Shown: in pieces, positions 1-8,190 of the stretch
Layout of the letters: each line of letters begins with the position of its first letter
Numbering within the stretch: the stretch's first letter is position 1
Assembly (NCBI GenBank): GCA_945971755.1
Contig: CAMFPJ010000051.1
Coordinates: 1-10,418 of the forward strand
Direction of reading: 5' to 3'
Length of the DNA: 10,418 nucleotides
Source of the DNA: an uncultured Clostridia bacterium
GTDB lineage: Bacteria; Bacillota; Clostridia; Oscillospirales; Acutalibacteraceae
Position numbers and translations under genes: made by a program
The notes under the pieces: generated by a model
What the model was told of the DNA's origin: nothing
Databases searched by the model: none
The model's input: only the letters and a program-made list of their open reading frames with translations

Positions 1-29
1 CATATATACTATTTTTATTGGAGCTATAT

Positions 30-1220
30 ATGAAAGCGATACTGAAAAGTGTTAAAAACTTCATAAAAGAAACTGACAAGATTTTGCTTTTCCTCTGCGC
101 TGTTACTTCGTTTTTCGGCTGCGTTATGGTGCTTAGCGCAACTTTGCACACGGCGGCTGAAGGTGTTAGATTCACGCGTGACTTTAAGGTTATGCTTATA
201 GCGGTTTGTGCCGGTCTTGTTGGCGCAGTAATAATTTCTGTAATTGATTATGAGTTTATTATAAAAATGTGGCCGCTGGTAGCAATTGCGAGCGTAGGGT
301 TAATGCTTCTTTTGTTTGTTCCGGGTGTCGGTGTAGGTCCTCCCGAGCGTCCCGACGCTAAAACATGGATTTCTCTTTTAGGCGGTAAAATCTTTTTTCA
401 GCCCTCAGAAATAGTTAAAATCGGCTTTATAATAACATTTGGTGTGCATCTTGAAAAAGTTAAGAACAATATAAATCACATTTTAACTTTAATTTCGCTT
501 GGAATACACGCTTTAATTCCGGTAGCACTTGTTATTAAATCAGGCGATATGGGCTCTGCCCTTGTATTTTTAATTATTGCAGCCTCTATGCTTTTTGTCG
601 CCGGTCTTCATTGGCTTTATTTTGTAGCAGGAATTATTTTAGTTATTGCCGCTCTGCCTCTTGCTTGGTTATTCTTGCTTGAAGGAATTCAAAAGAGCAG
701 ATTTTTAGCACTTATTTACCCCGAACTTTACCCTGATGTTATTTATCAGCAAGAAAGAGGACTTGCCGCAATCGGCGGTGGAGGGCTCACAGGACAAGGC
801 TTATTTAAGGGGAATTACACGCAACTCGGTATTGTTCCCGAAAGCCAAAATGATATGATTTTCTCAGTTGTGGGTGAAGAACTCGGTTTGGTTGGCTGTT
901 TTATTGCACTTTTACTTTTAACGCTTATTATCATTCGCATTGCAAGAACAGGCAGACACGACAAGGTGGGCAACACAAAGGTAATGTGTTACGGAGTAGC
1001 CGCTATGATTGCGGGACAAGTTATTATTAATATTGGTATGTGTCTTCAACTTTTACCGGTTATCGGTATCACGCTCCCCTTCTTCTCGGCGGGCGGCTCA
1101 TCAAACCTTTGCCTTTATATTGCAATCGGTCTTATTATGAGTTTTTATCGTTATAATCAACAGCGTGATATAATTGACGTTACACTTTCAAATATTGATA
1201 ACCCTTTCAGAGATAATTGA
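30..1220 (+). CDS. SEDS-family peptidoglycan glycosyltransferase (FtsW/RodA/SpoVE type)
   Basis: This is a polytopic membrane protein of about 396 residues. SEDS proteins polymerise lipid II into glycan strands together with a class B penicillin-binding protein, in cell elongation, division or sporulation. Family signs are the many hydrophobic segments, FFQPSEIVKI near residue 125, GGGGLTGQGLFKG near 250, VPESQNDMIFSVVGEELG near 270 and the C-terminal LPVIGITLPFFSAGGSS near 345. The Asp of QNDMIF (about residue 275) matches the position of the catalytic Asp of RodA-type enzymes. I chose the ATG at 30 because GGAG at 20-23 sits 6 nt upstream. A TTG at 18 would overlap that ribosome site. The QND motif resembles FtsW/SpoVE, while the overall sequence also fits clostridial RodA-like proteins, so I leave the subfamily open. 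The gene faces the aro operon tail-to-tail and is functionally separate from it. Its promoter lies outside the window. Confidence 0.93.
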   Translation: MKAILKSVKNFIKETDKILLFLCAVTSFFGCVMVLSATLHTAAEGVRFTRDFKVMLIAVCAGLVGAVIISVIDYEFIIKMWPLVAIASVGLMLLLFVPGVGVGPPERPDAKTWISLLGGKIFFQPSEIVKIGFIITFGVHLEKVKNNINHILTLISLGIHALIPVALVIKSGDMGSALVFLIIAASMLFVAGLHWLYFVAGIILVIAALPLAWLFLLEGIQKSRFLALIYPELYPDVIYQQERGLAAIGGGGLTGQGLFKGNYTQLGIVPESQNDMIFSVVGEELGLVGCFIALLLLTLIIIRIARTGRHDKVGNTKVMCYGVAAMIAGQVIINIGMCLQLLPVIGITLPFFSAGGSSNLCLYIAIGLIMSFYRYNQQRDIIDVTLSNIDNPFRDN

Positions 1221-1240
1221 TTATTAAAATCGACACAACA

Positions 1241-1274
1241 AAAAACTCCTACCGAAATTGGTAGGAGTTATATT
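1241..1274. terminator. Bidirectional intrinsic terminator between the SEDS gene and aroF
   Basis: A perfect 10-bp stem (AACTCCTACC at 1244-1253 pairing with GGTAGGAGTT at 1260-1269) closes a 6-nt loop. On the + strand it is followed by ATATTTTT, 24 nt after the SEDS stop codon. On the - strand the stem runs into TTTT, about 20 nt after the aroF stop codon. It can therefore end both convergent transcripts. The U tract on the - side is short but continuous with the stem's terminal T residues. Confidence 0.85.
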
Positions 1275-1289
1275 TTTGCAGATTAAGCA

Positions 1290-2318
1290 TTAAAGAGCAT
1301 TTGCAAGGTCAAGAACTAATTTTTCTGACTTTTCCCATCCCAGGCAGGCATCGGTAATTGATTTACCGTATATACCGCAACCGATTGGCTGATTTCCGTC
1401 TTCAATGTAGCTTTCAATCATAAGGCCTTTGACGAGCTTATCAACCTCCGGGTTGTAGCGCTTACTGTTAACAATTTCCTTAGCAATTCTAATCTGCTGA
1501 ATTGGGTCTTTGCCTGAATTTGAGTGGTTTGTATCAATAATTACCGCAGGGTTAAGAAGACCTGATTTTTGATATGTGTCGTTAAGGTGAACAAGATCTT
1601 CATAATGATAGTTCGGCATTGTCTGACCGTACTTATTAACGTAACCTCTTAAAATCGCGTGGGCATATTCATTACCGTTTGAATGAACTTCCCAACCTCT
1701 GAAAATGAATGTGTGCTTATGCTGAGCGGCGGTAATTGAATTCATCATAACCGAAATGTCACCGCTTGTGGGGTTTTTCATACCAACGGGAACGTCAATT
1801 CCGCTTGCGGTAAGCCTGTGCTGCTGATTTTCTACAGAACGAGCACCGATTGCAATGTATCCGAGCAAATCGTCAAGATACTTTGAGTTTTCAGGATAAA
1901 GCATTTCATCTGCACAGGCAAAACCGGTTTCTTTAATGGCTTTCATGTGAAGTTCACGTATAGCAACAATTCCCTTGAACATATCTGGCTTTTGGTCGGG
2001 GTCAGGCTGATGAAGCATACCTTTGTAACCGTCACCTGTTGTTCTGGGCTTGTTGGTGTAAATACGCGGAACAATAAAAATTTTATCTTTTACTTTTTCC
2101 TGAAGTTCACGGAGACGGCTGATATAATCAAGAACGCTGTCATCACGGTCAGCGGAACAAGGCCCGATAATAAGAATAAACTTGTCATTTTTACCCGCAA
2201 AAATCTCTTTAAGTGTATTTGTACGTTCCTCAACTGCAGCCTGTATTTCAGGGGTTGTCGGGTACATCTGTTTTACTTCTTGAGGAATTGCAAGTTTCCT
2301 CTCAAAAATCATATTCAT
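1290..2318 (-). CDS. aroF: 3-deoxy-D-arabino-heptulosonate 7-phosphate (DAHP) synthase, type I alpha
   Basis: This cytoplasmic enzyme of 342 residues condenses phosphoenolpyruvate and erythrose 4-phosphate to DAHP, the first step of the shikimate pathway. It resembles the E. coli AroF/AroG/AroH class over its whole length. Visible motifs are GPCS (52-55), KPRTT (90-94), GAR (158-160), DTNHSNSGK (262-270), IESY (301-304) and the C-terminal YGKSITDACLGWE. The four expected metal ligands are present as Cys54, His265, Glu302 and Asp323. The ATG at 2318 is supported by an AGGAGG ribosome site ending about 8 nt upstream. It is the last gene of the operon, 15 nt after tyrA, although it catalyses the first reaction. 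Type I alpha enzymes are often inhibited by an aromatic amino acid, but I cannot tell which one from sequence alone. The symbol aroF is a generic choice; aroG or aroH would be equivalent. Confidence 0.96.
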   Translation of the reverse strand: MNMIFERKLAIPQEVKQMYPTTPEIQAAVEERTNTLKEIFAGKNDKFILIIGPCSADRDDSVLDYISRLRELQEKVKDKIFIVPRIYTNKPRTTGDGYKGMLHQPDPDQKPDMFKGIVAIRELHMKAIKETGFACADEMLYPENSKYLDDLLGYIAIGARSVENQQHRLTASGIDVPVGMKNPTSGDISVMMNSITAAQHKHTFIFRGWEVHSNGNEYAHAILRGYVNKYGQTMPNYHYEDLVHLNDTYQKSGLLNPAVIIDTNHSNSGKDPIQQIRIAKEIVNSKRYNPEVDKLVKGLMIESYIEDGNQPIGCGIYGKSITDACLGWEKSEKLVLDLANAL

Positions 2319-2333
2319 TAAAGATTCCTCCTC

Positions 2334-3188
2334 TTATTTGTCAAACAAAGCTCGGCGAGCAGTAGATTGTTTCATTTTTTCTTTCATATTCTCAACATCA
2401 TCGTTTTTAAGCAACTCATAAAAACTGTTAAACTCCGACATAAATGTTTCCATCTGTGAAAGCAGCGCCTCTTTATTAAGCATAAAGAGTTCGCTCCACA
2501 TATTCTCGTTAATTCTTGCAATTCGGGTTAAATCTCTAAAAGAGTCGCCTGTGTAATCCACAAGGTGCTCACTTTTTGAGCAAGTCATAAGGCAAATGGC
2601 AATACAGTGCGTAAGCTGTGAAACAAAGCCAATCATTTCATCATGAGCCTTGGGTGGAAGAGATGAAATTCTTGCAAAACCTAAAGTTTCGCCGACAGCC
2701 TTACACATTTCAATAGCATTAAAAGTGTTTGTATCGGTGGGAACAACAATGTAGTTTGCACCTTTGAAAATAGAGTCATCGGCATTTTCTACTCCGTAAA
2801 CCTCTTTACCTGCCATTGGGTGAGCTGATACAAATTCAATGTCTTTGCGAAGTACACTTTGAATTTCATAAACAATGCAAGATTTTACGCCGGTAACATC
2901 GGTAATTACTGCTCCTTGCTTGAAAAGATGCTGATTTGTTTTTATCCAATCAAGGAAAACGTGCGGATAAAGTGCAAAAATTACAAGGTCGGCAGATGAA
3001 ATCAAATTTTCATCAATTTTTGAACTTCCTTTATCAATAATTCCGTTTTCTATTGCAAATTTAATTGACTGCTCATTTACATCAATTGCAGAAACTTTGT
3101 AGCCTTTTTTTCGGAAGCCTTTTGCATAACTGCCTCCGATAAGACCTAAACCTACAATTAAAATATCTATATTCTTATCAAGTTTCAT
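2334..3188 (-). CDS. tyrA: Prephenate dehydrogenase
   Basis: This 284-residue NAD(P)-dependent enzyme oxidatively decarboxylates prephenate to 4-hydroxyphenylpyruvate, the step committed to tyrosine. The N-terminal Rossmann fold has VGLGLIGGS at 12-20 with an acidic residue (Asp36) after beta-2, which suggests NAD preference. Other family motifs are SAHPMAGKE (121-129, with the conserved His123), QLTH (191-194) and SFRDLTRIA (216-224). The chain stops after the helical dimerisation domain, so it lacks the C-terminal ACT domain found in longer TyrA proteins such as that of B. subtilis. The start ATG lies inside the end of aroA, an 11-nt overlap in another frame, and the only upstream purine run is weak (AGGCAGGTG). 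Expression is probably translationally coupled to aroA. Arogenate dehydrogenase activity cannot be excluded from sequence. Confidence 0.94.
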   Translation of the reverse strand: MKLDKNIDILIVGLGLIGGSYAKGFRKKGYKVSAIDVNEQSIKFAIENGIIDKGSSKIDENLISSADLVIFALYPHVFLDWIKTNQHLFKQGAVITDVTGVKSCIVYEIQSVLRKDIEFVSAHPMAGKEVYGVENADDSIFKGANYIVVPTDTNTFNAIEMCKAVGETLGFARISSLPPKAHDEMIGFVSQLTHCIAICLMTCSKSEHLVDYTGDSFRDLTRIARINENMWSELFMLNKEALLSQMETFMSEFNSFYELLKNDDVENMKEKMKQSTARRALFDK

Positions 3189-4386
3189 AAATTAGATTGA
3201 CACCTGCCTTTTCAATTACTTGAAAGAAATCGGGATAACTCTTTTTAACGGCTTCAATACCGTTGAGTTTTCCCCCTGTATGGCAAAGAAGAAAGGCATT
3301 TGCCATTACAATTCTGTGGTCATTATGACAGTTTATTATATCATTCGGAGCGTGAAATTCTTTTGAATCAATAACCACCTCATTATTACCGGCAATTACC
3401 TTTGTCCCGAATTTTTGGAGTTCTTCCTGCATACATGAAATTCTGTCGCTCTCTTTAAGCCTTAATCTGTCTGTTCCTGTGAATTTTGCACCGTTATGCA
3501 TTGCCGCAAAGCTGAATAAAATCGGTGCTAAATCGGGGCAATCGGTAACGTCAAGAGTAGGAACACCATTTTTAAGGGCGTTGAAATACTCAATGCAAAC
3601 CTTGTCGCCCTGAGAGGAATCAAGGTCAACGCCTGAAACGACGACATCTGCGCCGCTCATTTTGTATGCGTACAAAAATGCAGCATTTGACCAGTCACCT
3701 TCAATAGTTATATCACAAGGCTTATACTCCTGGTTTCCTTTAATCTTAATCAGTGTTTCGTTAAAATCTACTTCAATTCCGAATCTTTTCAAAACATCCA
3801 CAGTCATTTGCACATAGGGTTTGCTTTCAAATGGTGAGATTATCTCAATTTCGCTGTCCTTTTGAAGTAAAGGTAACGCAAACATCAATCCGCTTATAAA
3901 CTGACTGCTGATATTGCCGTTTACTTTGAAAATATCAGGCTTTAATGAACCTTTAACCGTAACGAAAGAATTTTTCCTGTTAAAAGTTAGCCCTTGTTTT
4001 TGGGCTATTTCTTCGTAAACGCTTAACGGTCTTGAAATAAGTTTTTCTGTACCTTTAAGTGTTATTTCATTTGAAGACAAAAGACAAATCGGAATTAAAA
4101 ACCGAAGTGTACTGCCGCTTTCATTACAGTGAAGCTTTACATCTTTTAATTTTTCAAGGCAATTCGCACCAGTAATTTCAGCGGTATTGTCATTTATATT
4201 TATCTTTGCGCCAATCGCCTCTAAACACTGAAGTGTTGCTTTGATGTCTTCAGAAAATGAAATTCCGCATATTTTTGATTTACCGTTTGCAAGGCCTGCC
4301 GAAATCAAAGCTCTGTGTGCAAAGCTTTTTGACGGCGGAGCGGTAATTTCACCTTTAGGTAGAGACGGAGTAATCGAAATCATCAT
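3178..4386 (-). CDS. aroA: 5-enolpyruvylshikimate-3-phosphate (EPSP) synthase
   Basis: The enzyme transfers the enolpyruvyl group of phosphoenolpyruvate to shikimate 3-phosphate, step six of the shikimate pathway. At 402 residues it is slightly short for the family but complete. Motifs are PPSKSFAHR (17-25, shikimate-phosphate-binding Lys20, Ser21 and Arg25), NESGSTLRF (88-96), SSQFISGL (160-167), CPDLAP (283-288, catalytic Asp), RLKESDR (309-315) and HNDHRIVMA (354-362). The loop usually written NAGTAxR in E. coli-type enzymes reads ESGSTLR here. The Gly that limits glyphosate access appears to be retained by my alignment. The gene starts with two adjacent ATG codons (4386 and 4383), 3 nt after the aroQ stop, with an AAAGG run overlapping the end of aroQ as ribosome site. 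Either ATG may be used. Its end overlaps the start of tyrA. Confidence 0.96.
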   Translation of the reverse strand: MMISITPSLPKGEITAPPSKSFAHRALISAGLANGKSKICGISFSEDIKATLQCLEAIGAKININDNTAEITGANCLEKLKDVKLHCNESGSTLRFLIPICLLSSNEITLKGTEKLISRPLSVYEEIAQKQGLTFNRKNSFVTVKGSLKPDIFKVNGNISSQFISGLMFALPLLQKDSEIEIISPFESKPYVQMTVDVLKRFGIEVDFNETLIKIKGNQEYKPCDITIEGDWSNAAFLYAYKMSGADVVVSGVDLDSSQGDKVCIEYFNALKNGVPTLDVTDCPDLAPILFSFAAMHNGAKFTGTDRLRLKESDRISCMQEELQKFGTKVIAGNNEVVIDSKEFHAPNDIINCHNDHRIVMANAFLLCHTGGKLNGIEAVKKSYPDFFQVIEKAGVNLIYET

Positions 4387-4389
4387 AAT

Positions 4390-4818
4390 TTAATTACCTT
4401 TTGCTAAAAAATCTACTGCATCTAAATAGCCTTGGAAACCAAGTCCTTTGATTGTTTTAACGCATCCAAGACGAATGTAACTGATTTTACGGAATTCTTC
4501 TCGCGTATCGGGGTCTGAAATATGCACTTCAACCGTAGGAATTCCGACTGTTTTTACTGCATCAAGTAAAGCCACGCTTGTGTGAGTATAAGCACCCGGG
4601 TTTATTACAATTCCATCAACTTCGCCGTAGCCTTGCTGAATTCTGTCAACTAAGTCACCTTCATGATTTGACTGATAAAACTCAACATCTACACCTATTT
4701 TTTCACAGTGATTTTCGATAAGGCCGCACAAGTCGTCATACGTCTGTGAACCGTAAATTTCAGGTTCACGGATACCGAGCATATTAAGATTAGGACCATT
4801 TATTACAAGTATCATCAT
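4390..4818 (-). CDS. aroQ: 3-dehydroquinate dehydratase, type II
   Basis: This small soluble enzyme of 142 residues dehydrates 3-dehydroquinate to 3-dehydroshikimate, step three of the pathway. It belongs to the type II class, usually a dodecamer of flavodoxin-like subunits, and is unrelated to type I AroD. Motifs are INGPNLNMLG (6-15), REPEIYG (17-23, catalytic Arg17 and Tyr22), QSNHEG (49-54), NPGAYTHTS (73-81, Asn73 and His79), EVHIS (97-101) and REEFR (106-110). After EVHIS the sequence reads DPDT, where many homologues have N-I/V-H-A; the residues I recognise as catalytic are kept. The start overlaps the aroE-aroK stop in an ATGA arrangement, so it is likely translated by coupled re-initiation. 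A second ATG follows immediately at 4815, and family members usually begin with a single Met, so the exact start is uncertain by one codon. Confidence 0.95.
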   Translation of the reverse strand: MMILVINGPNLNMLGIREPEIYGSQTYDDLCGLIENHCEKIGVDVEFYQSNHEGDLVDRIQQGYGEVDGIVINPGAYTHTSVALLDAVKTVGIPTVEVHISDPDTREEFRKISYIRLGCVKTIKGLGFQGYLDAVDFLAKGN

Positions 4819-6056
4819 ATTGAAAAATGCTCACTTTCTATTTGTTTTACTGCATCATCGGGATTTCCCGTAACAGAAATAAATTTATCAGCCGTGCCTA
4901 CATAAACGTCGTGACGCTCGTTATATCTCTTCTTTACCGCTTCAACGCTTGACGCTAACGGGCGGTCAAAAGTCGGAATAATATCATCAAGCGGTCTGTC
5001 AAGATAATAGATAATACCGTTCATTTTAAGTAAATCTACATTTTCTTTACGAAGAACCGCACCGCCTCCGGTTGCGATAACAATGCCTGAAAGCTTTGAA
5101 ATATTCTTAATAACATCTGTTTCAATATCACGGAATTTTGCTTCACCGTATTTCTCAAAGAAATCTGAAATTTCCATTTTAATTTCCTTCTTGATTTCTT
5201 TGTCGGTGTCAACAAAGTCTCTTTGAAGTTTCTTTGCTACTGCTTCACCTATTGTACTTTTACCGCTACCGGGCATTCCTGTAAGTACAATATTTTGCTT
5301 TTGAGACTTTACTTCGTTGAAAATACTGTCAAGAAGAGAATTTTCAGCAGTTTTATCCATAAAAATTTCATAAGCTCTAATTGCCTGTGCAACGAGCATA
5401 TAAAGTCCGCTTTCAGCAGGAACTCCGATTTTTTCAGCATCTGCAACTACTTTTGTTTTAAGTGGGTTATATACCGCATCAACAACGCCTTTAAGATTAG
5501 AAAATTTTGAAACATCTACCGGCGAAGAAAAAATTTCAGGGTACATTCCAACCGGTGTTGTGTTGATAATTACATCGGCATTCTTGTGTTTATTGTAAAG
5601 TTCATCATAAGTAACTGTTTTGTCACTAACCTTTCGGCTGACTTTGATAATTTCACCGGCGCCAAGGCTTTCTGCAACCGCAAAAGCAGTATTTGATGTG
5701 CCGCCGGAACCTAAAATCACTACCTTTTTGCCGCTCAAATCAATGTTATTCTTTTTGATTAGAGATGACATTCCGTAAAAATCGGTGTTGTATCCGTAAA
5801 GCTTGCCATCACGGTTAACAACTGTATTTACCGCACCAATACTTTTTGCAGTTTCACTCATCTCGTAAAGATAAGGAATAACGGCTTGCTTATAAGGAAT
5901 GGTAACATTTATTGCCTTAAAATTTCTTTCTTCCATAAAATTTGGTAATTCTTCTTCTGTTAACTCCATAAGTTCATAAGAATAATCACCGATTTTTTCA
6001 TGAATTATTTTTGAAAACGAATGAGGAAGCTTCTTTCCTATACAACCGTATTCCAT
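4815..6056 (-). CDS. aroE-aroK: Shikimate dehydrogenase / shikimate kinase fusion (AroE-AroK)
   Basis: One reading frame of about 413 residues joins two consecutive pathway enzymes. Residues 1-247 are AroE, NADPH-dependent reduction of 3-dehydroshikimate: HSFSK (12-16), NVTIPYK (50-56, catalytic Lys56), GAVNTV, GYNTDFYG (catalytic Asp92), Rossmann loop LGSGGTSNTA (115-124), NTTPVGMYP and the C-terminal GLYMLVAQA. Residues from about 253 are AroK, ATP-dependent phosphorylation of shikimate: Walker A GMPGSGKST (260-268), DTDKEI, FRDIE, TGGGAVLR, DRPL and the Arg of KKRYNERHDVY. No frameshift or stop is visible at the joint, and the linker is only a few residues. I chose the ATG at 6056, two bases after the aroC stop, because MEYGCIGKKLPHSFSK fits the AroE N-terminus. 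GGAAG about 11 nt upstream may be the ribosome site. An in-frame TTG at 6074 would add six non-conserved residues. Confidence 0.94.
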   Translation of the reverse strand: MEYGCIGKKLPHSFSKIIHEKIGDYSYELMELTEEELPNFMEERNFKAINVTIPYKQAVIPYLYEMSETAKSIGAVNTVVNRDGKLYGYNTDFYGMSSLIKKNNIDLSGKKVVILGSGGTSNTAFAVAESLGAGEIIKVSRKVSDKTVTYDELYNKHKNADVIINTTPVGMYPEIFSSPVDVSKFSNLKGVVDAVYNPLKTKVVADAEKIGVPAESGLYMLVAQAIRAYEIFMDKTAENSLLDSIFNEVKSQKQNIVLTGMPGSGKSTIGEAVAKKLQRDFVDTDKEIKKEIKMEISDFFEKYGEAKFRDIETDVIKNISKLSGIVIATGGGAVLRKENVDLLKMNGIIYYLDRPLDDIIPTFDRPLASSVEAVKKRYNERHDVYVGTADKFISVTGNPDDAVKQIESEHFSI

Positions 6057-6057
6057 A

Positions 6058-7155
6058 TCAAAAATCACTTCCAATGTAATCTGTGCCGAAACGCAGAGCT
6101 AACATATCGGCTACCGCCAAAGCAGTCAATGAATCTTGAACGACTGAAGCCCTGTGAACAATACAAGGGTCATGCCTTCCTTTAAGCTCAATTTCAGCAT
6201 TTTGATTTTTAATAAAATTAACTGTACTTTGCTTTTGAAAAATTGACGGAGTCGGTTTAATCGCTGTTCTGAAAATTACAGGCATTCCGTTTGTAATACC
6301 GCCATTAATACCTGCGTTATTGTTAGACGATGTTTTTATATTGCCGTTTTCAATGATAAACGCATCATTTGCCTCAGAACCCATCATATCCGCAAATTCA
6401 AAGCCTTTGCCGAATTCAATTCCCTTAACTGCAGGCATACCGAAAATTGCGTGCGATAACATACTTTCAAGTGAGTCAAACCAAGGCTCTCCTACTCCTG
6501 TAGGAAGACCGTAAACAGCAGTTTCAAGAATACCACCCACACTATCCTTACGTTCGGCAGCTTTTTCAATCTCAAATTTCATCAATGCTTCTTTTTCACT
6601 GTCAAGAACAGAAAAAATTTTATTGTCAATTTCAATAATATCGTTTTTTATATCACCAAAATCTCGGTCTGAAACACCGGCGCATTTTTTAATATGTGTT
6701 CCGATATATATTCCTTTTTTTTGAAGAGCAGAAAGCAAAATCGCTCCTGCAGCAACTATAGGTGCGGTTATTCGTCCGCTAAAATGTCCGCCGCCTCGGA
6801 AATCTTCAAAGCCGTGATATTTCTCAAATGCAGTAAAATCAGCGTGACCCGGGCGAGCAAGCTCTCGGGTAGCAGAATAATCTTTGCTGTGAGTATCATT
6901 ATTTTTAATAATTATTGCAATAGGAGTACCGGTTGTAAATCCGTTATAAACACCGCTCAAAATCTCAACCTTGTCTTCTTCATGACGCGCTGTTGAAATT
7001 TTACCGTAAGGCATCCTTTGACTTATCTTTTTATTTATATACTCTTCATCAACTTTAATTCCGGGGGCGACTCCGTCAAGCACTGCTCCGATTGCCGCAC
7101 CGTGACTTTCGCCGAAAACAGTAAGGCTGACTGATGAACCGAAAGTATTTTTCAT
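6058..7155 (-). CDS. aroC: Chorismate synthase
   Basis: The enzyme of 365 residues removes phosphate from EPSP to give chorismate and needs reduced FMN; it is normally a tetramer. Motifs are FGESHG (14-19, His18), QRMPYGKISTARHEED near 46-61, TTGTPI (74-79), RPGHADFT (101-108, His104), DFRGGGHFSGR (118-128), GGITNGMP (285-292) and GRHDPCIVHRA (326-336, with the conserved Arg and Asp). The segment GGGHFSGRITAP replaces the GGGRSSARETA of E. coli-type enzymes. I believe the variant is usual in Clostridia, and the remaining active-site motifs are intact. The start is clear: AAGGAGTG lies 6 nt before the ATG, made from the last codons of aroB, whose stop is 5 nt upstream. No separate flavin reductase is encoded in the window, so whether it is mono- or bifunctional is unknown. 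Confidence 0.96.
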   Translation of the reverse strand: MKNTFGSSVSLTVFGESHGAAIGAVLDGVAPGIKVDEEYINKKISQRMPYGKISTARHEEDKVEILSGVYNGFTTGTPIAIIIKNNDTHSKDYSATRELARPGHADFTAFEKYHGFEDFRGGGHFSGRITAPIVAAGAILLSALQKKGIYIGTHIKKCAGVSDRDFGDIKNDIIEIDNKIFSVLDSEKEALMKFEIEKAAERKDSVGGILETAVYGLPTGVGEPWFDSLESMLSHAIFGMPAVKGIEFGKGFEFADMMGSEANDAFIIENGNIKTSSNNNAGINGGITNGMPVIFRTAIKPTPSIFQKQSTVNFIKNQNAEIELKGRHDPCIVHRASVVQDSLTALAVADMLALRFGTDYIGSDF

Positions 7156-7160
7156 TTATT

Positions 7161-8174
7161 TCACTCCTTGCAAACTAAAGTAAGCTTTGACACAATTTCC
7201 TCAACTGTCATTTTCTGCATTTCAAATGTGCCGATCTCATTAACAAAAACAGTATTCAGAACATTGTCGCGCATTTTCTTATCGTGCACAATGGCAGAAA
7301 GAACTTTTTCTTTATCTAAAGAAATTTCAGTTGGTAAATTCAACTTTTTAAGAACTGAAACAAGTCTTTCGCTAACTGAAACACTGCACATCGGAATCAT
7401 TCCAAGCGCAACACATTCGCCGTGATAAAGTCCGTGAAGTTCCTCTTCGCTTTCTATTCCGTGGCCAAGCGTATGGCCGAAATTCAGAATCATACGAAGT
7501 CCTTTTTCATTGACGTCCTGTTCAACAACTTTTCTCTTAATTTCAATAGACTTAAAAAGTATTTCGTCAATATGCTCCATAACATTCACTTTTTCAAACA
7601 TTTCAAAAAGGTCTTTATCGGAAGTTAGGCTCATTTTAACAGCTTCCGCAAGTCCGTTTGAGATTTGTCTTTGCGGTAAAGTGCTGAGTACATTAGGATC
7701 AATAACAACCATTTTCGGCTGATGAAAGGCACCCACAATATTTTTTATTCCGTTAAGATCAACGGCGGTTTTACCGCCAATCGATGAATCAACCTGCGAT
7801 AATACCGTAGTCGGAAAATTGTAAAAGTTTATGCCGCGCATAAAGCAAGCGGAAACAAAACCTGCAAGGTCACCGGGAACTCCGCCTCCGCAAGCAACAA
7901 CGGTGTCTTTACGTGTAAAATTGTTTTTGAGAAGAAAAGATTGAATATTTTGAAACTCGGTTAAATTCTTACTTGCCTCTCCCTCAGGTATTGTGTAGAT
8001 ATAACATTCTTCAAACTGACTTGCAATACATTTTGAATAGTTTTTCGGAACTCCGCTGTCGGTAACAACAAGAACTTTACCCTTAATTCCTGTTAATTCC
8101 TTAAAGCGTTCTATTGCTCCGCGCTCTATGATAATATCATAACTGTCTGTGCCCAATTCAACATGGGTTTTCAT
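7161..8174 (-). CDS. aroB: 3-dehydroquinate synthase
   Basis: This NAD- and divalent-metal-dependent enzyme of 337 residues cyclises DAHP to 3-dehydroquinate, step two of the pathway. The N-terminal half is a nucleotide-binding domain with VVTDSGV (37-43), PEGEASK (63-69) and CGGGVPGDLAGF (95-106). Next come PTTVLSQVDSSIGGKTAVD (121-139) and HQPKMVVIDP (151-160). The helical C-terminal half carries the metal ligands Glu177 in GLAEAVK, His234 in NFGHTLGH and His251 in YHGE, plus the conserved HDKK (297-300). I chose the ATG at 8174 because AGGTGA lies about 6 nt upstream and the protein then starts with the family-like MKTHVELGTDSYDI. A longer frame from a TTG at 8213 would run back into pheA and adds non-conserved residues. 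The gene is 16 nt downstream of pheA. Confidence 0.95.
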   Translation of the reverse strand: MKTHVELGTDSYDIIIERGAIERFKELTGIKGKVLVVTDSGVPKNYSKCIASQFEECYIYTIPEGEASKNLTEFQNIQSFLLKNNFTRKDTVVACGGGVPGDLAGFVSACFMRGINFYNFPTTVLSQVDSSIGGKTAVDLNGIKNIVGAFHQPKMVVIDPNVLSTLPQRQISNGLAEAVKMSLTSDKDLFEMFEKVNVMEHIDEILFKSIEIKRKVVEQDVNEKGLRMILNFGHTLGHGIESEEELHGLYHGECVALGMIPMCSVSVSERLVSVLKKLNLPTEISLDKEKVLSAIVHDKKMRDNVLNTVFVNEIGTFEMQKMTVEEIVSKLTLVCKE

Positions 8175-8190
8175 TAAAATCACCTGTTTT

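Noticed and set aside
18..29. TTG start giving a four-residue N-terminal extension of the SEDS protein
   Set aside because: The TTG is part of the ribosome site TTGGAG that serves the ATG at 30.
1947..2321. Open frame on the + strand inside aroF, and similar frames inside aroE-aroK, aroC, aroB and pheA
   Set aside because: They lie antisense to well-supported enzymes, lack recognisable domains and are Cys/Phe/Ser-rich in the way antisense shadows of AT-rich genes are.
6057..6074. TTG start extending AroE-AroK into aroC
   Set aside because: The added residues precede the conserved MEYGCIG start of AroE, and the TTG overlaps the likely ribosome site.
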